Part shown: positions 10,690 through 19,625 of the stretch, piece after piece
Layout: each line of letters starts with the position of its first letter
Position numbering within the stretch: position 1 is the first letter of the stretch
Assembly: GCA_026391005.1 (NCBI GenBank)
Contig: JAPLEV010000010.1
Location: 55,244 to 119,243 of the forward strand
Source of the DNA: Flavobacteriia bacterium
GTDB taxonomy: Bacteria > Bacteroidota > Bacteroidia > Flavobacteriales_D > Crocinitomicaceae
Reading direction: 5' to 3'
DNA: 64,000 bases
Translations under genes and position numbers: made by a program
Notes under the pieces: model-generated
Database searches by the model: none
Told to the model about the DNA's origin: nothing
What the model saw: the letters and a program-made list of their open reading frames with translations, nothing else

Positions 10690-10705
10690 TAAAAACAATC
10701 AAAAG

Positions 10706-11527
10706 ATGAAACAGAAAACATTTATAGTTCCTCATGATTTTACGAATGCGGCTGATGTAGCCTTGGAACATGCGATTGCAACAGCGAAAATTGTAGGAAC
10801 AATTATTCAATTACTTCATGTTGTTAACAATGAACAAGATATTGATGCAGCGACTGTTAAATTAAATGCCGTAATTGCAAAGTTTTCAAATAGAGGGGTA
10901 GAATTACTCGCTAATATTCGAATTGGTAATATCTTCGATGACATTGCAGATTTTGCTGCAGAGAAACAAGCTCAATTAATATTTATGGGTACTCATGGTG
11001 CACATGGCTGGCAACACATAGTTGGTAGTAACGCGCTAAAAATAGTCACTCAATCTAATGTGCCTTTTATTATAGTACAAGAAAAATCGGTTAAACCAAC
11101 GGGTTATGATGCGATAGTGGTGCCGATGGATTTATATAAAGAAACAATGCAAAAATTATCCATTGTTGCTAATTTGGCAAAATATTTCAATTCAAAAGTT
11201 TTTGTTGTTACGCCGTCTGAAACAGATTCCTACTTAAAGCATCAATTAGAATCAAACATACTATTTGCAGAGAAATTTTTCAAAAACCTTAATATTGAGA
11301 TGATATCTGCAGTATTGCCGAGTTCGGGATTTGATAAAGAAGTAGTGAAGCATGCCGTTAGTGTTGATGCGGATTTAATTGCGATAATGAACTTGAATAG
11401 AAATAGCTTTTTAAATGTTATTTCATCTAATTACGAGCAATACATGATTACTAATGATGCTCTCATACCAACATTAATAGTGAATCCAATCGAATCAAAT
11501 ACTGTTTATGGTGCTTGGTTCGATTAA
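10706..11527 (+). CDS. Universal stress protein with two tandem Usp domains
   Basis: 273 residues, the usual length of Bacteroidota double-Usp proteins. The first domain (~1-145) carries the nucleotide-binding signature GTHGAHGWQHIVGSNALKIV near residue 95 and ends NVPFIIVQEK. The second domain (~150-270) keeps the fold (DAIVVPMDLYKETMQKLSIVANLA...) but lacks the glycine motif, reading LNRNSFLNVISSNYEQYMI instead, so ATP binding probably rests with the first half. Cytoplasmic; role under stress inferred from family membership. fbp starts 14 bp downstream on the same strand. Confidence 0.9.
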   Translation: MKQKTFIVPHDFTNAADVALEHAIATAKIVGTIIQLLHVVNNEQDIDAATVKLNAVIAKFSNRGVELLANIRIGNIFDDIADFAAEKQAQLIFMGTHGAHGWQHIVGSNALKIVTQSNVPFIIVQEKSVKPTGYDAIVVPMDLYKETMQKLSIVANLAKYFNSKVFVVTPSETDSYLKHQLESNILFAEKFFKNLNIEMISAVLPSSGFDKEVVKHAVSVDADLIAIMNLNRNSFLNVISSNYEQYMITNDALIPTLIVNPIESNTVYGAWFD

Positions 11528-11541
11528 TCTATATAGTTTAA

Positions 11542-12531
11542 GTGTCTAAGCACCTTTCTTTTCCCGCTTTTCTTCTGAAAGACCAAGGTGTTGATGAAAA
11601 TCTCTGCAATGTTCTGCTTGCAATTGAAAAAGCATCTAAAATAGTTTCTCATGATATCCGTCAGGCTGGATTGGTAGACCATATTCTTGGTGCACAAGGC
11701 CTTGATAATATTCAAGGTGAAGCACAGCAAAAGCTTGATTTAGTAGCGGACAATGCTTTTATCGAAGCTTTTCAGAATTGTGGTGCCGTATGTGGTATCG
11801 CTTCAGAAGAGAACGAGGACTTTGTTGCCTTTACATCTGATGAAGCAAAAAATGCGGATCTTATTGTTTTATTTGACCCCTTAGATGGCTCTAGTAATAT
11901 TGACGTAAATGTTTCAATAGGAACGATCTTTTCAATATACAGAAGGATTTCTCCAAAAGGAACGCCTGCCACCTTGGAAGATATGTTGCAGCCCGGAACC
12001 GAACAGGTTGCTGCTGGCTATGTTTTATACGGGTCTTCTACCATGTTGATATTTGCTGCGGAAAAAGAGGTAAATGGTTTTACGCTGGATCCTCAATCCA
12101 ATCAATTTTGTTTATCACATCCTAATTTATTAATGCCCTCCGTTGGCCGTATGTATGCCATGAACGAAGGAAATATTAATGCTTGTGACCCCAAACTTAA
12201 ATCTTACTTAGCCTATTGTCAAAGCGACGAAAATGATTTCAACGCACCCTATTCAGGGCGATATATTGGATCTTTAGTGGCGGACTTTCATAGAAATTTG
12301 ATAAAAGGAGGAATTTATATTTACCCTGCCGTTTATGCGCATCCTGCTGGAAGGTTACGCTTGTTGTACGAGTGCAATCCCCTGGCTTTTATTGCTGAAA
12401 AATCAGGTGGTCTCGCCACAACTGGACAGGAAAGAATCTTAGCATTAAAACCGACCTCCCTTCATCAACGGGTTCCTTATTTTGTCGGGTCTAAAAACAT
12501 GGTGGAGAAAGTGATGAGTCTGCTTCAATAA
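11542..12531 (+). CDS. fbp: Fructose-1,6-bisphosphatase class 1
   Basis: 329 residues starting at a GTG codon; the N-terminus MSKHLSFPAFLL matches the family start. It hydrolyses fructose 1,6-bisphosphate to fructose 6-phosphate in gluconeogenesis. The metal-binding segment DLIVLFDPLDGSSNIDVN (around residues 105-125) is intact. So are IASEEN, the substrate-binding YIGSLVADFHRNL and the C-terminal GRLRLLYECNPLAFIAEKSGG. The length and motifs indicate a complete class 1 enzyme. It follows the universal stress protein gene closely and may be read with it. Confidence 0.96.
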   Translation: MSKHLSFPAFLLKDQGVDENLCNVLLAIEKASKIVSHDIRQAGLVDHILGAQGLDNIQGEAQQKLDLVADNAFIEAFQNCGAVCGIASEENEDFVAFTSDEAKNADLIVLFDPLDGSSNIDVNVSIGTIFSIYRRISPKGTPATLEDMLQPGTEQVAAGYVLYGSSTMLIFAAEKEVNGFTLDPQSNQFCLSHPNLLMPSVGRMYAMNEGNINACDPKLKSYLAYCQSDENDFNAPYSGRYIGSLVADFHRNLIKGGIYIYPAVYAHPAGRLRLLYECNPLAFIAEKSGGLATTGQERILALKPTSLHQRVPYFVGSKNMVEKVMSLLQ

Positions 12532-12581
12532 TAATTTTTTTCAAAGAATGAATCGAATTCGCCCTCGTTTTGAATTCTATT

Positions 12582-12589
12582 TAATTTTG
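12582..12589 (+). promoter_or_regulatory. Putative -7 element (TAATTTTG) upstream of mfd
   Basis: TAATTTTG matches TAnnTTTG and lies 53 nt upstream of the mfd ATG, in the 111-bp gap after fbp. Confidence 0.45.
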
Positions 12590-12642
12590 TAGGCCGCTTA
12601 TACTTGTTCATTTCTATAGAATAGGTAATTTCGCGCCCACGA

Positions 12643-15600
12643 ATGGAGCGGAAACAATTCCTGGATTTATTTAAATCACATCTTCCTATCGAACAAACTG
12701 CGCAAGCCTTGTTTCGAGCAGAAGCACGCGTCCATTGGTCTGGAAATGTCGGTTCCTCCAAAAGTATTTGTGCCTCATCGGTCGCTGATCAAGTCCCGGG
12801 ACACCATATTTTTATCTTAGGTGATAAAGAACAAGCAGCTTATTTTTTGAATGATTTACAAGGTTTATACCCTCATGATAAACGTGTTCTATTTTTTCCT
12901 GCATCGTATCGGGTTCCTTACCAATTGGAGGATACAGACAATGCCAATGTAGTAGCAAGATCGGAAGTTTTAGCTAGAATAGCTAATGGAAGTAATACCT
13001 GGGTAATCACCTATCCTGAAGCGCTTTTTGAAAAGGTGCCGTCACAAAAAATACTCGTTGAAAACACCTTCCGACTGGATGTTGGAAAATCATATTCAAT
13101 CGATTTTATAAATGAATTACTGCTTGAATACCAATTCGAGCGACTTGATTTTGTATATGAGCCTGGCCAGTTTGCCATTCGTGGAGGAATCATCGATGTT
13201 TTTTCTTATGCCAATGATTTCCCTTTTCGTATAGAGTTTTTTGGCGATGAGGTGGAGTCTATTCGTACTTTTGATGCCGCAAATCAATTGTCGCTTTCAA
13301 GTCATAAATTTCTTTCGATCCTACCCAATATTCAAGGTCAAATGTCGCAGAATGGCGTAGCTTCTATCTTTTCATTCATAGGTGAAAATTCAACGGTATG
13401 GCTAAGTTCATTTGAACGCATAGAGTCTGCGCTGCATAAAGAGTTTGAAAAAGCAAAGGACATTTTTAAAAAACTGACGATTAGTAGGCCTGAATCTTCG
13501 CCAGAGGCATTGTTTTTATCTCCGATTGAATTTTTGAAAAATGTGTCGAAGGTTCCCGTCCTTGAATTTGGACCGGATTATCATTTTACGCCATCTGATA
13601 AATTCGCCTTTAATTTTATTCCTCAGCCGAGTTTTAACAAGAATTTTGATTTGTTGTCAGCGGATCTAATTCAGAAGCAAAGCGAAACGTTCCAAAATAT
13701 AATTTTTTCCAATCAGCCCAAACAAATTGAACGGCTTTTTCAAATTTTCGAGGATATTGGGGGCGGGGTTTCTTTTGAACCAATGGATTTACCATTACAG
13801 GAAGGATTTATTGCTCCGAATTTAAAATTAGTTTGCTATACCGACCATCAGATTTTTGAACGCTACAATCGTTTTCGTTTAAAAGAAGGATTTAGTCAAG
13901 CAAAGCAAGCCTTGACATTAAAAGAAATTTACAATCTTCAAAAAGGAGATTATGTGACGCATATTGACCATGGTGTCGGCCAGTTTTCAGGATTAGAAAC
14001 AATCGATGTTAACGGAAAACCGCAAGAAGCGATTCGACTCCTCTATAAAGATGGAGATGTTTTGTATGTTGGCATCCATTCGTTGCACCGCATTTCTAAG
14101 TTTACCGGTAAGGATGGCTCCGTTCCTAAAATGAATAAATTGGGAACCCAAACTTGGACGACCTTAAAAAATAAAACGAAAAAGAAAATTAAGGAGTTGG
14201 CCTTTGATTTAATACAGCTATATGCCAAACGAAAATCGCAACCCGGTTTTGCATTCGCTCCTGATAATTACCTTCAAAATGAATTGATTGCTTCGTTTAT
14301 GTACGAAGATACTCCGGATCAAAATAAAGCGACCTTAGATGTAATGCGAGACATGGAATCCGATACGCCGATGGACCGTTTGGTTTGCGGTGATGTTGGT
14401 TTCGGGAAAACGGAAGTGGCTATTCGAGCGGCATTTAAAGCGGTATGTGATAGTAAACAAGTTGCGATTTTAGTCCCAACGACTATTTTGTCCATGCAGC
14501 ATTATCGTACTTTTAAGGAACGCTTAAAAGATTTTCCCTGTAAAATTGATTTTATCAACCGATTCAAATCGGCAAAAGACACCACCGAAACATTAAAGAA
14601 ATTGGCCAGTGGTCAAATTGACATTCTCATTGGCACCCATGCCTTGGTGGCTGAAAAGGTGAAGTTCAAAGATTTGGGACTGATGATTATTGATGAAGAA
14701 CAAAAATTTGGTGTTTCAGTAAAAGATAAATTAAAAACCATTCGGACGACGGTTGATACCCTTACGCTAACGGCGACACCGATTCCAAGAACCCTGCAAT
14801 TTTCCTTAATGGGCGCCCGCGATTTGAGTATAATCAATACTCCACCACCGAATAGGCAGCCTGTACTAACGGAAGTGATATCTTTTAATGAAGAAATTCT
14901 ACGAGATGCTATTGCTTACGAAGTAACGCGCGGGGGACAGGTGTTTTTTGTCAATAACCGTCTTTCGAACATGAAGGAAATTTCTGGGATGATTCAACGA
15001 CTTTGTCCTGGAGTTCGCATCGCAATTGGCCACGGACAAATGGATGGCACTCAATTGGAGAAGGTCATGATGGACTTTATTGATGGTAAATACGATGTAC
15101 TTCTTGCCACAACGATTATTGAATCCGGCATTGATATTTCAAATGCCAATACCATCATTATTAATGACGCCAATCAATTTGGTTTAAGCGACTTGCATCA
15201 ACTTCGGGGAAGGGTAGGTCGTTCAAATAAAAAGGGTTTTTGCTACCTGATTGCCCCCAAATTTAGTTTGTTAACTTCCGAAGCTAGAAAAAGACTAGAA
15301 GCATTAGTGCAATTTTCTGATCTAGGTTCAGGCTTTAATATCGCCATGAAAGATTTAGACATTCGAGGCGCAGGGAATATGTTAGGGGGCGAACAAAGCG
15401 GGTTTATTTCCGAAATTGGTTTTGAAATGTATCAAAAGATCTTGAATGAAGCCATGCAAGAATTGAAAGAAAGCGAGTTCAAAGAAATGTTTGACGACCG
15501 TAACACCGATACATTCGGGAATTTTGTCCAGGATTGCATCTTTGAAACCGATATGGAAGTTCGGATTCCAGATGATTACGTCAATAATGTTGCGGAGCGC

Positions 15601-15975
15601 TTGAGTTTATATCAGGCCCTGGATAATTTAAAAGACAAAACAGCTTTAGAAACATTCTCCACACAATTAGTGGATCGTTTTGGACCATTACCCAAAGCGG
15701 TAAAAGAACTTTTATTCTCCTTCGAATTACGTTGGTTGGCAGAGGAGTTAGGTATGGAACGTCTGGTTATCAAAAGCGAAAAATTGGTAGGGTATTTTAT
15801 TTCAAATCCCCAATCGCCATTCTACGAAACCGAAACTTTCACCCTGCTCCTCAATAAAATTATGAGCATAGGCAAAGATTACCGTCTTGTACAAAATAAT
15901 GATAAACTTAGATTGGTCATTGAGCCGGTTCGCCACATCAAAGATGCCTTTGAGAAAATGACAGGATTGAAGTAG
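12643..15975 (+). CDS. mfd: Transcription-repair coupling factor Mfd
   Basis: 1110 residues, normal length for Bacteroidota Mfd. It displaces RNA polymerase stalled at DNA lesions and recruits UvrA. The N-terminal UvrB-like region (~1-370) is followed by the RNA polymerase-interaction domain (YNLQKGDYVTHIDHGVGQF, ~440). The SF2 motor has Walker A CGDVGFGKTEVA (~590), MIIDEEQKFGV (~685) and TATPIPRTLQ. The translocase module has QLRGRVGRSNKKG and the RecG-like MLGGEQSGFISEIG, and the TRCF C-terminal domain ends the protein. All key motifs are present. ATG start chosen; no earlier in-frame alternative preserves spacing to fbp. Confidence 0.97.
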   Translation: MERKQFLDLFKSHLPIEQTAQALFRAEARVHWSGNVGSSKSICASSVADQVPGHHIFILGDKEQAAYFLNDLQGLYPHDKRVLFFPASYRVPYQLEDTDNANVVARSEVLARIANGSNTWVITYPEALFEKVPSQKILVENTFRLDVGKSYSIDFINELLLEYQFERLDFVYEPGQFAIRGGIIDVFSYANDFPFRIEFFGDEVESIRTFDAANQLSLSSHKFLSILPNIQGQMSQNGVASIFSFIGENSTVWLSSFERIESALHKEFEKAKDIFKKLTISRPESSPEALFLSPIEFLKNVSKVPVLEFGPDYHFTPSDKFAFNFIPQPSFNKNFDLLSADLIQKQSETFQNIIFSNQPKQIERLFQIFEDIGGGVSFEPMDLPLQEGFIAPNLKLVCYTDHQIFERYNRFRLKEGFSQAKQALTLKEIYNLQKGDYVTHIDHGVGQFSGLETIDVNGKPQEAIRLLYKDGDVLYVGIHSLHRISKFTGKDGSVPKMNKLGTQTWTTLKNKTKKKIKELAFDLIQLYAKRKSQPGFAFAPDNYLQNELIASFMYEDTPDQNKATLDVMRDMESDTPMDRLVCGDVGFGKTEVAIRAAFKAVCDSKQVAILVPTTILSMQHYRTFKERLKDFPCKIDFINRFKSAKDTTETLKKLASGQIDILIGTHALVAEKVKFKDLGLMIIDEEQKFGVSVKDKLKTIRTTVDTLTLTATPIPRTLQFSLMGARDLSIINTPPPNRQPVLTEVISFNEEILRDAIAYEVTRGGQVFFVNNRLSNMKEISGMIQRLCPGVRIAIGHGQMDGTQLEKVMMDFIDGKYDVLLATTIIESGIDISNANTIIINDANQFGLSDLHQLRGRVGRSNKKGFCYLIAPKFSLLTSEARKRLEALVQFSDLGSGFNIAMKDLDIRGAGNMLGGEQSGFISEIGFEMYQKILNEAMQELKESEFKEMFDDRNTDTFGNFVQDCIFETDMEVRIPDDYVNNVAERLSLYQALDNLKDKTALETFSTQLVDRFGPLPKAVKELLFSFELRWLAEELGMERLVIKSEKLVGYFISNPQSPFYETETFTLLLNKIMSIGKDYRLVQNNDKLRLVIEPVRHIKDAFEKMTGLK

Positions 15976-16297
15976 GGCGCTTCTCTCGTCCGCCTAGGCG
16001 GACAACCCCAGCAAGCTGTGGCCACTCGATAAGCAGCTTTCTATAGACCTTCAAGAGCTCATCGAGTCCGACTAGGCGGATCGAGATGCGCTCGATAAGC
16101 TTTGTGTGAGTTAACTCCTTATAAACAGTTTCGTTTCGTTGCAATCTCAGGAACCGTATGGGAAATAGTGGCTCCGAATGGTCACGTAAACAGTCGTTCT
16201 TAAGGAGTGTTAAACCTTTCACTATCTTTTTAGACTGATTTATCAACGAAAATTCTTAAAGTTATAGAATCTTCAATAAATAATTTTCTGGTTCTAT
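15976..16297. repeat. Intergenic repeat cluster: 16-bp palindrome plus dispersed element copy
   Basis: This 322-bp gap holds no convincing gene. It contains the perfect palindrome GTCCGCCTAGGCGGAC (15988-16003), a CTGTGGCCACTCGATAAGC segment (16016-16034) that recurs near 24558, and, around 16049-16092, a copy of the element found on both sides of the RhuM-like gene (AAGAGCTCATCGA...CTAGGCGGATCGAGATG). A 102-codon minus-strand frame across it is composed of repeat sequence and was rejected. Confidence 0.7.
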
Positions 16298-17155
16298 TTA
16301 TTTAAAAACCAAAACACTTAAACGCCCATAATCTTGTTCTATGATTAAATTATGGTTAGCCAGTGCTTGAGTTGAAGCAGAATAACCAATAACATTTACA
16401 TATTTCATTGGATAGTTGGCCGAGCAAGTCAGCGTACCAGTTTTTATAACAACTCCGTGATGCATGTTTTGATCTACATTGAAACCATTTGCTTCGGTTA
16501 TTTCAATCCCCGTTATGTCCGTAGGGTTGTTTGCCAATATAATTTGCGAAGCAATCATAACATTATATGTATAGGGATTGGTAACTTCAAATTCGCATGA
16601 GGCTTGAAGAATATCATTGGTATTTAAATTAGCAATAGGAATCGAATAGATAACCATTTTTTGGTAAGGACTTGAGGGTGTTATGGGTAATGTAGCAATC
16701 AATTCTGAGGAATTTCCTGAATTATAATGCTGAATAGAATTATTTATAGAACCAGTGGATTTTGAATAAAGGGCATAAGGCACACTCATTAGCTGTTGTG
16801 TTCCATAATCTTGGAAATTGTTTTGACCTGTAAAGTCAACACCAAAACTTGCAAAATAAGGGCCATTTGCCCAGTTTATAATACTAAAGTTACCGGATAG
16901 AACGACACCCTGCCCAATCACAAAGCTAGCTAATCCTTGCTGGTTTGTAGAAACGGTATGTTTTTCGGAATAAACTATATTTCCAATTGAACTACCTTGT
17001 TTAATTTGAACACGCATTGAAAGTCCGCTATTACTTATTAAAGTATTGCTAAAATTTCGAACAACGAGTTGAAAATTTATGCCTTCTGGAACTTGAGAAA
17101 AGCATTTTGCTGAAATCAAAAGGGAAAAACTAAACACTAGTTTAAGGTATCTCAT
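16298..17155 (-). CDS. Secreted protein paralogous to the N-terminus of the collagen-like S74 protein
   Basis: 285 residues with a signal peptide (to about KCFSQ). Residues ~22-135 match the N-terminal domain of the neighbouring 618-residue protein. Both have 'PE(G/A)INxQ', 'YSE(K/R)H', 'NxQGL', 'FxIGQG', 'LSG' and 'YGTQQLxSVPYALY(S/A)K'. The remaining ~150 residues look beta-rich and are unfamiliar. There are no collagen-like repeats and no S74 domain. It is the last gene of the surface operon, 62 bp after the collagen-like gene, and probably arose by duplication of that gene's head domain. Localisation is supported; function unknown. Confidence 0.72.
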   Translation of the reverse strand: MRYLKLVFSFSLLISAKCFSQVPEGINFQLVVRNFSNTLISNSGLSMRVQIKQGSSIGNIVYSEKHTVSTNQQGLASFVIGQGVVLSGNFSIINWANGPYFASFGVDFTGQNNFQDYGTQQLMSVPYALYSKSTGSINNSIQHYNSGNSSELIATLPITPSSPYQKMVIYSIPIANLNTNDILQASCEFEVTNPYTYNVMIASQIILANNPTDITGIEITEANGFNVDQNMHHGVVIKTGTLTCSANYPMKYVNVIGYSASTQALANHNLIIEQDYGRLSVLVFK

Positions 17156-17217
17156 ACTTAATGGTGTTATTAAAATTATTAATCGGAGAGATTTTTTCTT
17201 TGTTATTGTAATACGGA

Positions 17218-19074
17218 TTATTTTTGCTCCAATTCCTCTAACCGTTTAATAAGATCTTGAATTGTTTTATTTTGCTCCTCTATCATTTTCTGTTGTTCTT
17301 GAATAGCGTTTAACATGATTTTAGATAAGGCACTCTCATCGAATTGTCGTTTGTCTTTTAAACCGCTCGGCCCTTCAGAGTCATCATAGGAGCTAACCAT
17401 GTATGGGGCTACTTTTTCAACATCCTGAGCGATGAAGCCAACAAAGGTTTTGTTCATGTCGGAATACCCAGATTTTTCATTGTATTTAAACGTTACTGGC
17501 TTGAGTTTCAAAAGAAGGCTCAAACCATCCGTGAAAGGTTTGATGTCACTTTTTACGCGTTCATCTGAGTAGGTCGCCCAAGAACCACCACCGATTTTAT
17601 CAGCTGTTCCGTTTACGCTTAGGAGAGATGTCGGAGCACTAGTTCCAATTCCGACATTTCCATTACTCAAAACTCTAAACTTGTTGCCGGTTATTTGGAA
17701 TGAAATCCCAACGGCACTTACGCCATCTACACCATCACCTGTTGTTGTTATAAAGGCGGAAGTACCAAGCCCAGTTCCTCGAGCTAATTCTATGTGGCCA
17801 TAATTTGAGCTAGCATCGTTACTTCCGGAAATAATTTTTAACGGTGTTCCCCCACCTCCAAATCTATTTATGAATGTTGCTCCAGTTGAGGCACTTAAGA
17901 AAATATTACCAAGTGCGTTTGTGGCCTCGAATGTACCTAGAGGGGAATTCGTTCCTATTCCAACTCGGCCTCCGGTTGTAACTATGAATGAACTATCTGC
18001 ACCTATCACATCATTATTAACATGGAATCTACCAAGTGGAGAGGCTGTATTAATACCAACATTCCCCGAACTAGTAATCCGAGCCCGTTCTGCATTATTT
18101 GTTTTGATCACCCAATCTTGCGCATCGGTGGTCCCAATAAAATTGGTTGTAGGGTTGGTACCCGCATTTCCAGTTAAACTCCATGCATTCAGCGCCCCCG
18201 AAGGACCAGTTGCACCTGTTGGTCCAGTTGCACCTGTAGCACCTATTGGTCCTGCTGCACCAGACAATCCAATTGGACCTTGTGGTCCAATCGCACCATT
18301 ACACACATATTTTGTTAGGGCAGGAACAATCTCTCCTGCATCCAAAACCCCATTGCTATTGGTATCTGGTCCAAACTCTAATTTAACTCCTCCTGTAGCA
18401 CAATTGGCTCCAGCGGCAACAGATGTTGTTTTGGTAAGGGCATTCAAACCATTTGCTCCTGTTGCACCATTAGCACCTGCTGAGCCCGCTATTCCTGCTA
18501 TACCTTGAGGTCCAGTAATGTTTGTAACCAACACCCAAGTTCCATTCGGAAGTTTATTATATACATTTCCTGTTTGCACATCCAAGAAATAATCTCCCTG
18601 AATTCCTTGATTAGCACTGGGAACGCCATTCCCATTCATCCATTTAGATAAAATTGCTCCAGCTGTTTTTGCATATAGTGCATAGGGAACGCTTATTAAT
18701 TGCTGCGTTCCGTAATTGATATAATTAGTTCCTGCACTGAAATCTACCGCAACATCTAACCAGTACGTTGTATTGTTTCCCCATGGTATGGTAGAAAACA
18801 CCCCAGATAATATAGAACCCTGTCCAATAGCAAAATTCACTAACCCTTGAACGTTGGTTTGCACTTGGTGTCTTTCTGAATACACCACTGTTCCAGAGGG
18901 ACTTCCTGAACGAATCATTGCTCGAACGGCAATACTTTGATTGGTAATCAATACGTTGGTATTGCTTCTAATAACCATTTGATAATTGATCGCCTCGGGA
19001 GGAGATTGGGAAAAAAGCGCATTTGAGCAAATTAATAGAGCTAAAAAAAAGAGCAATGTAAATTTCATTTTCAT
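17218..19074 (-). CDS. Collagen-like repeat protein with C-terminal S74 intramolecular chaperone domain
   Basis: 618 residues. A signal peptide (to about LFSQ) precedes a ~115-residue head domain. Two blocks of Gly-X-Y triplets follow (~190-215 and ~262-295; e.g. [26 protein letters not shown]). Then come beta-rich repeats of tail-fibre type ([48 protein letters not shown]) and a C-terminal S74 domain. The latter starts [12 protein letters not shown] (Ser and Lys of the self-cleavage site present), contains [14 protein letters not shown] and ends in a coiled coil rich in Glu/Gln. Phage tail fibres use S74 to trimerise and then cut itself off. Inference: a trimeric rod on the cell surface. It lies 1 bp from the type A protein gene in the surface operon. 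Confidence 0.85.
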   Translation of the reverse strand: MKMKFTLLFFLALLICSNALFSQSPPEAINYQMVIRSNTNVLITNQSIAVRAMIRSGSPSGTVVYSERHQVQTNVQGLVNFAIGQGSILSGVFSTIPWGNNTTYWLDVAVDFSAGTNYINYGTQQLISVPYALYAKTAGAILSKWMNGNGVPSANQGIQGDYFLDVQTGNVYNKLPNGTWVLVTNITGPQGIAGIAGSAGANGATGANGLNALTKTTSVAAGANCATGGVKLEFGPDTNSNGVLDAGEIVPALTKYVCNGAIGPQGPIGLSGAAGPIGATGATGPTGATGPSGALNAWSLTGNAGTNPTTNFIGTTDAQDWVIKTNNAERARITSSGNVGINTASPLGRFHVNNDVIGADSSFIVTTGGRVGIGTNSPLGTFEATNALGNIFLSASTGATFINRFGGGGTPLKIISGSNDASSNYGHIELARGTGLGTSAFITTTGDGVDGVSAVGISFQITGNKFRVLSNGNVGIGTSAPTSLLSVNGTADKIGGGSWATYSDERVKSDIKPFTDGLSLLLKLKPVTFKYNEKSGYSDMNKTFVGFIAQDVEKVAPYMVSSYDDSEGPSGLKDKRQFDESALSKIMLNAIQEQQKMIEEQNKTIQDLIKRLEELEQK

Positions 19075-19075
19075 A

Positions 19076-19618
19076 TTAATTGGTTTTAATTATTTTGTTT
19101 TGTTGTAGTAAGGTGCCATCTGGATTGTATAAATTTAAGAAGTACATTCCAGGAGTAATTCCTTGTTGAAAATCCAAGGAAAGCCTTCTTGAATTCATTT
19201 GATGTGTTTGGATTAGTTTCCCACTATTATCAATTAATTGTACTATTACTTCGCCATCCCACTCAGATGGGGCGATTATCATTGCGTAATCATTAACCGG
19301 GTTAGGGGCAATTATGAAAGGGTCATTAACGGCAATTATTGCGGAGGTTCCTGGGCCTATAGGTATTATGCCATCTGGCTGAATGAACCCACTATTTATA
19401 CGCTTGTTTTGTGTTGGTAGAAATTGAACTACCGTAAAAGGCTCACCTAAAGTAAAAGTGATTTTATAGTTAGGACCAAAGGAAACAATTGGCCCTTGCT
19501 TAACTAAATCTTTTCCAGCGGAAGCATAGACCTTCCGATCAGGAAAATACAATTGGCTTAATCCATTTTCAATGACACATAACATAGAAAGTAAAAAAAA
19601 TGTTTTCATAGACATCAT
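19076..19618 (-). CDS. Small T9SS type A sorting-domain protein
   Basis: 180 residues with a signal peptide; either the first Met or the fourth codon ([11 protein letters not shown]) could be the start. The C-terminal ~80 residues form a T9SS type A sorting domain: [14 protein letters not shown]...[12 protein letters not shown]...[13 protein letters not shown]...KIIKT. The ~80-residue mature N-terminal part ([31 protein letters not shown]...[10 protein letters not shown]) is the short form common in Bacteroidota proteins of this kind and shows no enzymatic motif. It lies in the surface operon between the PorP-OmpA fusion (7 bp upstream) and the collagen-like gene. Confidence 0.85.
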   Translation of the reverse strand: MMSMKTFFLLSMLCVIENGLSQLYFPDRKVYASAGKDLVKQGPIVSFGPNYKITFTLGEPFTVVQFLPTQNKRINSGFIQPDGIIPIGPGTSAIIAVNDPFIIAPNPVNDYAMIIAPSEWDGEVIVQLIDNSGKLIQTHQMNSRRLSLDFQQGITPGMYFLNLYNPDGTLLQQNKIIKTN

Positions 19619-19625
19619 ATTTAAT

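Noticed and set aside
15938..16246. 102-codon minus-strand frame after mfd
   Set aside because: It overlaps the mfd end and consists mostly of intergenic repeat and palindrome sequence.
17870..18508. 212-codon plus-strand frame rich in Pro and Val
   Set aside because: Antisense of the collagen-like repeats; composition is an artefact of the Gly-X-Y codons.
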